A stretch of DNA of 11,378 nt, taken from Pseudomonadota bacterium (lineage in GTDB: Bacteria > Pseudomonadota > Gammaproteobacteria > Xanthomonadales > Xanthomonadaceae). Shown here piece after piece: positions 6,173-11,378 of the stretch. Where the stretch lies: NCBI GenBank assembly GCA_023423675.1, contig JAFAFD010000234.1, forward strand, positions 1-11,378. Direction: 5' to 3'. The stretch's first letter is position 1. Every line of letters starts with the position of its first letter. The position numbers were made by a program, and so were the translations under genes. The notes under the pieces are model-generated. The model worked only from the letters and a program-made list of their open reading frames with translations. It was not told the origin of the DNA and did no database searches.

Positions 6173-6280
6173 GCTGCAGGCGACCTGCACGCGGCGCTCG
6201 CGGCGGCCTGACCATCGCATCACCGGCGCGCGTCTAGCGTGCGTTGACCGGGTCGGCCTGTTGCCGGCCGGAGCGCCCCC

Positions 6281-6457
6281 ATGAACGACAAGCAGAACCC
6301 CAACCAGCAGCAGGCCCGCGAAGGTGCCGAGGAAAGCCGCCAGGACCGCCGTCAGGACGAGGTGGCGAAGCAGCGGCCTGGCCAGCAGGACCAGCAGGTG
6401 CATGACGCGCATTCGCGACGGCCGCAGCGCAAGGATGGGAGCCAGGAGCCGGGTTGA
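6281..6457 (+). CDS. Small Gln-rich hydrophilic protein
   Basis: A 58-residue open frame starting MNDKQNPNQQQAREGAEESR and ending SQEPG. It is about one quarter Gln, with abundant Asp, Glu, Arg and Lys. It has no Cys, no Trp, no aromatic residue and almost no aliphatic residues, so it is probably disordered. The coding call rests on a good GGAG seven bases before the ATG, a stop that falls just before a hairpin at 6458-6481, and a composition unlike the Arg/Ala/Pro text of random frames in this GC-rich DNA. It follows the HEAT-like gene by 108 bp on the same strand. Function is unknown. Confidence 0.65.
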   Translation: MNDKQNPNQQQAREGAEESRQDRRQDEVAKQRPGQQDQQVHDAHSRRPQRKDGSQEPG

Positions 6458-6481
6458 GGGCGGCGACGGCTGTGGCTGCCC
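6458..6481. terminator. Possible hairpin between convergent genes
   Basis: GGGCGGC and GCTGCCC can form a seven-pair stem (one G-U) with a ten-base loop. It starts directly after the small Gln-rich gene and ends seven bases before the stop of the opposing frameshifted gene. There is no U-tract, so it may be only a weak or Rho-assisted end. Confidence 0.3.
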
Positions 6482-6487
6482 GGGCGT

Positions 6488-6843
6488 TCAGTCCTGCAGC
6501 GTGAACCCGGCAGGCGCGCGCGGCACAGGTACGGCCGGGCAGTGATACATGTCCATGTAGACCGCGGTGGTGGTCTCGCCGCAGTGCACGTCGTAACGGT
6601 CGATGACGTGGTAGTCGGGCGTGCCTTCGGCCAGCGGCGCGAAGGTCATCATCGCCTCGAACTGACGTACGCTGCGGGCTGTTCGAGATAGGCCTGCTGG
6701 CCAGCGGGCTGGCATACCTTGATCGGGCTTTCCTTGCGCAGGCCCCACTGTGCACTGTCTTCCGGCGCGGCATCGGCGGCGAGTGCAGGGGCGGCGGGAA
6801 CGGCCAGCGCGACCAGCGCCAGCAGGGCAGTGACTGCATGCAT
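6488..6843 (-). pseudogene. Small exported protein gene broken by a one-base frameshift
   Basis: Two overlapping minus-strand frames together look like one gene of about 118 residues. The first frame (6843 down to a stop at 6649-6651) begins with GAGGA seven bases upstream of the ATG and a clear signal peptide ([10 protein letters not shown], cleavage after about Ala22). It continues through [20 protein letters not shown] and then reads four or five unrelated residues to an early TGA. The remainder, VRQFEAMMTFAPLAEGTPDY through DRYDVHCGETTTAVYMDMYH to the stop at 6488, lies in another frame without its own start signal. Adding one G near 6669-6670 (GCG TAC to GCG GTA C) joins them seamlessly. 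Three Cys in the mature part fit a periplasmic protein. Either the gene is inactivated in this strain or the base was lost in sequencing. No known family is recognised. Confidence 0.75.
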
Positions 6844-6924
6844 CCGTGCATCCTCGGTAGGTGTCGAGATGATGATCCTAGCGCAGGGCGTGGGGATGGG
6901 TGACCGCCACCGCGACGGCGGCCC

Positions 6925-6964
6925 AAAGAAAAAGCCCGCAGATCACTGGGATCTACGGGCTTTT
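6925..6964 (-). terminator. Intrinsic terminator of tRNA-Ala
   Basis: On the minus strand, GCCCGTAGATC and GATCTGCGGGC form an 11-pair stem with one G-U pair and the loop CCAGT, followed by TTTTTCTTT. AAAA on the 5' side extends the pairing with the U-tract. It lies just after the CCA end of the tRNA. Confidence 0.93.
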
Positions 6965-6972
6965 CTGAATAG

Positions 6973-7048
<76 letters not shown>

Positions 7049-7059
7049 ACGGCGCATCC

Positions 7060-7088
7060 AGTGTAGCGCTGCCTCCGGGGCTTGCCAA
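7060..7088 (-). promoter_or_regulatory. Sigma-70 promoter for tRNA-Ala
   Basis: On the minus strand, TTGGCA (7083-7088) and TACACT (7060-7065) are separated by exactly 17 bp. The predicted start is only about five bases from the mature tRNA 5' end, so the leader is very short. The discriminator (GGATGCGCC) is GC-rich, as for stable-RNA promoters. Confidence 0.78.
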
Positions 7089-7143
7089 GCAGCGACCCGG
7101 CAGCCGTGGCAGGCTGGGCACCTTCACCGCCGAGGGACGCCCC

Positions 7144-7449
7144 ATGACCGATTACCGCCCGATCGAGTGCGACCTGCACGATGTGCTGGAAATCGCCTGC
7201 CTGCACCACGCCCTGCTGCAGGTCGAACTGCGCGATGGCAGCCGCTTCGCGGCGCGTGCGCGGACCACTGTCAGCACCGCGGACAAGGAGGAGTTCCTGC
7301 TTCTGGATGCGCCCGACGGCGAGCGCCGCGTCCGCCTGGACCAGCTGCATGCGGTAGCGACCGTAGGCGCCGATGGCATTCCCGGCGCGCGCACGGTGCT
7401 GGGCCCCGGGCCCACCGACGCCAGTGGCGAAGCTGAACAGGGTTTCTGA
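7144..7449 (+). CDS. rof: Rof/YaeO-family Rho-binding antiterminator
   Basis: A 101-residue protein of the Rof (YaeO) family. E. coli Rof binds the RNA-binding face of the Rho hexamer and blocks Rho-dependent termination. Seen: the family signature in YRPIECDLHDVLEIACLHHA (4-23), close to the E. coli Y-x-PI-x-CD ... LE-x-AC-x-HH pattern. ELRDGSRFAARA (28-39) and EFLLLDAPDGERRVRLDQLHAV (50-71) follow, matching the small beta-barrel core. E. coli Rof is about 84 residues; this copy carries some 25 extra C-terminal residues rich in Gly, Pro and Ala that look unstructured. GAGGGA lies six bases before the ATG. It is divergent from tRNA-Ala and upstream of the chemoreceptor gene, which has its own promoter. 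Confidence 0.85.
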   Translation: MTDYRPIECDLHDVLEIACLHHALLQVELRDGSRFAARARTTVSTADKEEFLLLDAPDGERRVRLDQLHAVATVGADGIPGARTVLGPGPTDASGEAEQGF

Positions 7450-7498
7450 ATCAATGGCTTGGCAGCGTCAATAGCCAGATCCGGCTAGGCGGGAGGCG

Positions 7499-7525
7499 TA
7501 AAGAGGACCGGAACGGTGCCGTTAA
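7499..7525 (+). promoter_or_regulatory. FliA (sigma-28) promoter for the chemoreceptor
   Basis: TAAA (7499-7502), exactly 15 bp, then GCCGTTAA (7518-7525). The consensus is TAAA-N15-GCCGATAA, so only one base of the twelve differs. The start would be near 7532, about 38 bases before the ATG. This puts the receptor in the late flagellar/chemotaxis regulon. Confidence 0.85.
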
Positions 7526-7569
7526 CAGGGGACGCTTTCTAGCGCTCCCTTCCACGGATCTGTTTCCCC

Positions 7570-10128
7570 ATGATGACCCCCGCTGCATCCCGTTTTTCCG
7601 CCTCTCCGCCGTCGCGTTCGCTGACCATCGCCTCGCGGTTGGCGCTGCTGATGGCCGCGATCACCACCGTCGCTTTCGCCGCGCTGGCGATCCTGATCTA
7701 CCGCGATACCGCCGACAGCTACCAGCAGCGCGTGAGCGCCGGCCTGGATACCGCCACCGTGCTGATGCGCGATTCGGTGCAGCTGTACGACCGCAGCCTG
7801 AGCGAGAGCACCGAGCGCATCGCCGGCACCTTCCGCGCGATGCTGCCGCAGGGCGAGGCACAGGCCGATGGCGCTGCGCCCATCGACGTGGTCGGCCGCA
7901 GCGCGCCGACCCTGCGGCTGGGCAACCAGTCGATCGGGCCGACGTCGACCGAAGTCGATCGCTTCGCCGACGCCACCGGTGGCGTGGCCACGGTGTTCGT
8001 GCGCGACGGCGATGATTTCGTGCGCGTGGCCACCTCGCTGCGCAACGCGCAGGGCGAGCGCGTGCTCGGCACCGTGCTTGACCATGCCAATCCGGCCTAT
8101 GCCCGGGTGCGCGCCGGGCAGGGCTACACCGGCCCGGCGCATCTGTTCGGCACCGACTACATGACCCATTACATGCCGATCCTCGCCGCCGATGGCAGCG
8201 TGGCCGGCATCGCTTTCGTCGGCCAGGATTATTCGCAGGGCCTGGCCGCGCTGAAGACGCGCCTGCGCGAGGCTACGCTGGGCCGCGAAGGGCGCTTCAT
8301 CGTGGTGGACACCCGCGCAGGCAAAGAGCGCGGCCGCGTGCTGGCCGCCGCCGAAGGCGAGGGTGGCGTACTGCAGGAACAGGTGGCCGCGCAGGATCTG
8401 CCCGCGCTGCAGGCGCTGCTGGACGGCAGCAGCACGCAGGCGCGCCTGCACCTGCGCCCGGCCGCTGGCGGCACCGAGCAGGCCTGGTTTGTCTCGGCGC
8501 AGCGCTACGGCGCGTGGCAGTGGCTGGTGCTGGGCCTTGAACCGCAGTCGGTGCTGGACGAGGTGCTCAACGGCCTGATGCTGCGCATCGCGCTGATCTC
8601 GGCGCTGGCACTGGCGACGGTGGTGACCCTGATCGTGCTGGTGGTGCGCCAGCTGCTGGGCCGTCCGCTGGCTGCGGCCGCGCAGGTCGCGCGCGATGTC
8701 GCCAGCGGCCGCCTGGACCGCGAGATCGAGGTACGCCGCGATGACGAAGTCGGCCGCGTGCTCGGGTCGCTGCAGCAGATGCGTTCCAAGCTGCGGGAAA
8801 TACTGCAGGCGCAGGCGGTGATGGGCGAACGCCATTCCGCCGGCGTGGTCAGCCATCGCATCGACGAGCAGGCCTTCGAGGGTGAATTCCGCACCATGGT
8901 GGCCGGTACCAACGCGCTGGTGGCCGCGCACCTGCAGACCCAGCAGCGCATGGTCGCCTTGGTCGAGCGCTACGCCGAGGGCGACCTGCAGCAGACGATG
9001 GACGTGCTGCCCGGTGAGCAGGTGGCGATCACCGGCGCGCTCAATGGCGTGCGTTCGAAGCTGCAGGGCATCAATGGCGAGATCAAGCGCCTGGTGGCGG
9101 CCGCTGCCGCCGGCGATTTCAGCGTGCGCGGTGATGCGCAGGCCTTCGCCAACGATTTCCGGCAGATGGTGCAGGGCCTCAACAGCGTGATGGGCACGGC
9201 CGATGAGAACCTGATGGCGCTCTCGGCCCTGCTGCGCAACCTCGCCGAGGGCGACCTGCGGCACCGCATCGACGGGCAGTCGCAAGGTGTGTTCGCGCGC
9301 ATGCGCGAGGACGCCAACGCTACCGTGGGGGCGCTGACCGGCATCGTCGGCCGCATCCAGCAGGCGGCCGGCGCGGTGAGCCTGGCGGCCGCGGAGATCG
9401 CCGCCGGCAACGACGATCTGTCCCGTCGCACCGAACAGCAGGCGGCCAACCTGGAAGAGTCGGCGGCGTCGATCGAGGAGATGACCTCGGCCGTGCGCCA
9501 GAACGCCGACCATGCGCGCCGCGCCGACCGGCTGGCGAGCGAGGCCGCACAGGTTGCGGGGCGCGGTGGCGCGGCGATGGCGGAGATGCAGGCCACGATG
9601 GGCCTGATCGACGCCGCCTCACGGCGCATCGCCGAGATCATCGCGGTGATCGATGGCATCGCGTTCCAGACCAACATCCTGGCGTTGAATGCCGCGGTCG
9701 AAGCGGCGCGGGCGGGCGAGGAAGGCCGTGGCTTCGCGGTGGTGGCCAGCGAGGTACGCGCGCTGGCGCAGCGCTCCACGCTGGCTGCTGCGGAGATCAA
9801 GGGGCTGATCGAGGATTCGGTCGCCCGGGTGGCCGAAGGCAACGTGCTGGCCGGTGATGCCGGGCGGACCATCCAGGACGTGGTGGCGTCGGTGACCGAG
9901 CTCGGTGGTCTGGTGGGCGAGATCGCCCATGCCTGCCAGGAACAGGCCGCCGGCATCGAACTGGTCAACCAGAGCATCGTGCAGATGGACGGCGTGACCC
10001 AGCAGAACGCGGCACTGGTGGAGGAGGCGTCGGCTTCGGCGCGGGCGATGAGCAGCCAGGCGCATGCGCTGCAGGATGCCGCCGGCCGCTTCGTGCTGGA
10101 TCGCACGCCGGTGGGCACAGGCGAGTAA
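7570..10128 (+). CDS. Methyl-accepting chemotaxis protein with Cache sensor and poly-HAMP linker
   Basis: An 852-residue transmembrane chemoreceptor that signals through CheW/CheA to the flagellar motor. Order: short cytoplasmic N-terminus, membrane segment 1 (about 22-45), periplasmic sensor (46-335) of the Cache_3-Cache_2 type with [20 protein letters not shown] (196-215), membrane segment 2 (338-360) and HAMP (361-413). Further HAMP-like units follow around 422-470, 466-515, 510-560 and 557-590, each marked by a GDL/GDF or similar motif ([26 protein letters not shown]). The signalling domain is 595-840. The hairpin tip [20 protein letters not shown] (694-713), then [17 protein letters not shown], is nearly the same as E. 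coli Tsr. Methylation helices lie around 622-642 and 791-824. There is no C-terminal CheR-tethering pentapeptide. The ligand is unknown. SD pairing is weak before the ATG at 7570; ATG-ATG gives two possible starts. Confidence 0.95.
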   Translation: MMTPAASRFSASPPSRSLTIASRLALLMAAITTVAFAALAILIYRDTADSYQQRVSAGLDTATVLMRDSVQLYDRSLSESTERIAGTFRAMLPQGEAQADGAAPIDVVGRSAPTLRLGNQSIGPTSTEVDRFADATGGVATVFVRDGDDFVRVATSLRNAQGERVLGTVLDHANPAYARVRAGQGYTGPAHLFGTDYMTHYMPILAADGSVAGIAFVGQDYSQGLAALKTRLREATLGREGRFIVVDTRAGKERGRVLAAAEGEGGVLQEQVAAQDLPALQALLDGSSTQARLHLRPAAGGTEQAWFVSAQRYGAWQWLVLGLEPQSVLDEVLNGLMLRIALISALALATVVTLIVLVVRQLLGRPLAAAAQVARDVASGRLDREIEVRRDDEVGRVLGSLQQMRSKLREILQAQAVMGERHSAGVVSHRIDEQAFEGEFRTMVAGTNALVAAHLQTQQRMVALVERYAEGDLQQTMDVLPGEQVAITGALNGVRSKLQGINGEIKRLVAAAAAGDFSVRGDAQAFANDFRQMVQGLNSVMGTADENLMALSALLRNLAEGDLRHRIDGQSQGVFARMREDANATVGALTGIVGRIQQAAGAVSLAAAEIAAGNDDLSRRTEQQAANLEESAASIEEMTSAVRQNADHARRADRLASEAAQVAGRGGAAMAEMQATMGLIDAASRRIAEIIAVIDGIAFQTNILALNAAVEAARAGEEGRGFAVVASEVRALAQRSTLAAAEIKGLIEDSVARVAEGNVLAGDAGRTIQDVVASVTELGGLVGEIAHACQEQAAGIELVNQSIVQMDGVTQQNAALVEEASASARAMSSQAHALQDAAGRFVLDRTPVGTGE

Positions 10129-10143
10129 GGGGAGCAGGGCCCG

Positions 10144-10178
10144 GGGAGGCGGTGGCATCGGCTGCCGCCTCCCACTTT
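10144..10178 (+). terminator. Terminator-like hairpin after the chemoreceptor
   Basis: GGGAGGCGG pairs with CCGCCTCCC. The inner TGGC/GCTG pairs add two G-C and two G-U pairs, making a 13-pair stem with loop ATCG. The U-tract is weak (CACTTTG). It lies 15 bases after the stop codon. Confidence 0.65.
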
Positions 10179-10320
10179 GCCGCAGCGGGCGGCAACCTGA
10201 CTGCGACGGGGTGCGCAACGAAATCGTAACAATTCGGGCGATAATGAACGCTTGCGCAGTGTCTCCCTTTTCTACCGCCCGGCTCGCGCAGGCCGCACGG
10301 ATGCCTCCTCAGAGCTCTCG

Positions 10321-11378
10321 ATGCCTTCCCATACCGATTCCCGCCGTTCGTCGGGCATGTCGTCCGTTCTTTCCTTCCGTCTCCAGCCCCTGGCCCTGGC
10401 CTGTGCCGGCCTGGCCCTGGCCGCCAGCTTCGGCGCCGCCGCGCAGGACCACGTGCCGAGCGCGACCGCGCTTGACACGATCACCGTGACCGCCGAGCAC
10501 CGCGAACAGAACCTGCAGGAAGTGCCGGTGTCGGTGGGCGTGGTGCAGGGCGAGCGCATGCGTGACTTCACCGCCGGCGGCGACGACACCCTGCTGGCGC
10601 TGTCCGGCCGCGTGCCGAGCCTGTATGCAGAAACCACCACCGGCCGCATTTTCCCGCGCTTCTACATCCGCGGCCTGGGCAACATCGACTTCTACCTGGG
10701 TGCCTCGCAGCCGGTGTCGATCATCCAGGACGACGTGGTGCTGGAACACGTGGTGCTGAAGTCCAACCCGGTCTATGACGTGGACCAGGTGGAAGTGCTG
10801 CGCGGCCCGCAGGGCTCGCTGTTCGGCCGCAACACCACCGCCGGCATCGTCAAGTTCGACACCATCAAGCCGAGCGAAGACTACAGCGGCCGCGTCAGCG
10901 CCAGCTATGCCAGCTACAACAGCGTGTCGATCGACGGCGGCTTCGGCGGCCCGATCAACGATGTCGCCGCGTTCCGCGTGTCGGCCCTGTACCAGCACCG
11001 CGACGACTACGTCGACAACACCTACACCGGCCCCAGCGCCGATGGCACGGTCAGCCCGAAGAAGAACGCCATGGGCGGCTTCGACGACCGCAACGTGCGC
11101 GCGCAGCTGCTGCTGACCCCGAGCGACCAGTTCTCGATCCTGGCCTCGGCCCACGCCCGCGACTACGAAGGCACCTCGACCCTGTTCCTGCGCAACGCGC
11201 TGACCAAGGGCTCGAACCAGACCGACGTGCCGCGCGACAAGGTCGCCTACGACGAAGCCGACAACAACCCGCAGGCCTACAAGACCTACGGCGGCTCGGT
11301 GAAGGCGCGTTATGACTTCGGCGCGGTCGACTTCACCTCGATCACCGCCTACGAAACCACCTCCGGCTACAGCCGTGG
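10321..11378 (+). CDS. TonB-dependent outer-membrane receptor (3' end outside window)
   Basis: The first 352 residues of a TonB-dependent transporter, which imports a scarce nutrient across the outer membrane using TonB-ExbB-ExbD energy. Seen: a signal peptide (hydrophobic core about 21-40, cleavage near AAAQ), the TonB box DTITVTA (52-58), and the plug domain (about 62-180) with LQEVPVSVGVVQGERM, PRFYIRGLG (112-120) and VDQVEVLRGPQGSLFGRNT (154-172). The first beta-strands of the barrel follow from about 190. There is no N-terminal STN signalling domain, so it is not of the FecA transducer type. Full proteins of this kind run to about 700-800 residues, so half or more is missing. Start choice: ATG at 10321, with an alternative at residue 13 (10357) that gives a more typical signal peptide; neither has a good ribosome-binding site. 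The substrate (siderophore, vitamin, glycan) cannot be told. A GATAAT at 10240-10245 could be a -10 or a Fur half-site, but no -35 fits. Confidence 0.93.
   Translation, partial: MPSHTDSRRSSGMSSVLSFRLQPLALACAGLALAASFGAAAQDHVPSATALDTITVTAEHREQNLQEVPVSVGVVQGERMRDFTAGGDDTLLALSGRVPSLYAETTTGRIFPRFYIRGLGNIDFYLGASQPVSIIQDDVVLEHVVLKSNPVYDVDQVEVLRGPQGSLFGRNTTAGIVKFDTIKPSEDYSGRVSASYASYNSVSIDGGFGGPINDVAAFRVSALYQHRDDYVDNTYTGPSADGTVSPKKNAMGGFDDRNVRAQLLLTPSDQFSILASAHARDYEGTSTLFLRNALTKGSNQTDVPRDKVAYDEADNNPQAYKTYGGSVKARYDFGAVDFTSITAYETTSGYSR

Noticed and set aside
6175..6189. TGCAGG-CGA-CCTGCA hairpin after the HEAT-like gene
   Set aside because: Only six base pairs with a three-base loop and no U-tract; too weak to call a terminator.
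7522..9513. 663-residue minus-strand open frame opposite the chemoreceptor
   Set aside because: Antisense shadow rich in His, Gln, Arg and Ala with no recognisable domain; the sense frame is a complete receptor.
10213..10250. Promoter or Fur site before the TonB-dependent receptor (GATAAT at 10240)
   Set aside because: No -35 element fits at 16-18 bp spacing and only one Fur-like hexamer is present.
10301..10320. ATG at 10301 as an earlier start for the TonB-dependent receptor
   Set aside because: It is out of frame with the receptor.

Overview
This is a GC-rich chromosomal stretch with an ordinary core-genome look. It most resembles the Xanthomonadaceae, probably Stenotrophomonas. The reasons are the base composition and codon use, the DmdC-type acyl-CoA dehydrogenase, the Rof-family protein, the large Cache/poly-HAMP chemoreceptor and the STN-less TonB-dependent receptor. 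This assignment comes from recognition, not a database search. No integrase, transposase, phage gene or CRISPR array is visible.

Left part (1-2915) is read on the minus strand. Two tandem, identical tRNA-Phe(GAA) genes share one good promoter, and each is followed by its own intrinsic terminator. Downstream lie a secreted Blc-type lipocalin, a small lipoprotein with a possible LEA-2/WHy-like fold, and the 5' part of a large acyl-CoA dehydrogenase cut by the window edge.

Middle part (2916-6457). A gene-free stretch precedes a CurA/YncB-type NADPH-dependent oxidoreductase on the plus strand. This gene converges on a two-gene minus-strand operon of unknown function, a lipoprotein and a cytoplasmic protein translationally coupled by a GTGA overlap. 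Divergent from that operon is a HEAT-like protein with a cysteine-rich, possibly zinc-binding C-terminal half. A 58-residue, Gln-rich, probably disordered protein follows.

Right part (6488-11378). A small exported-protein gene on the minus strand is broken by a one-base frameshift. A tRNA-Ala(CGC) with its own promoter and terminator follows. Next come a Rof-like Rho inhibitor, an 852-residue methyl-accepting chemotaxis protein behind a near-consensus FliA (sigma-28) promoter, and the first 352 residues of a TonB-dependent outer-membrane receptor.

The genes do not form one pathway. They are short independent transcription units, most with a recognisable hairpin at the end. Nothing here amounts to a clear undescribed system. 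The points best worth checking are the tandem tRNA-Phe unit with an internal terminator, the frameshifted exported protein, the FliA-driven poly-HAMP receptor, and the uncharacterised lipoprotein/cytoplasmic pair.
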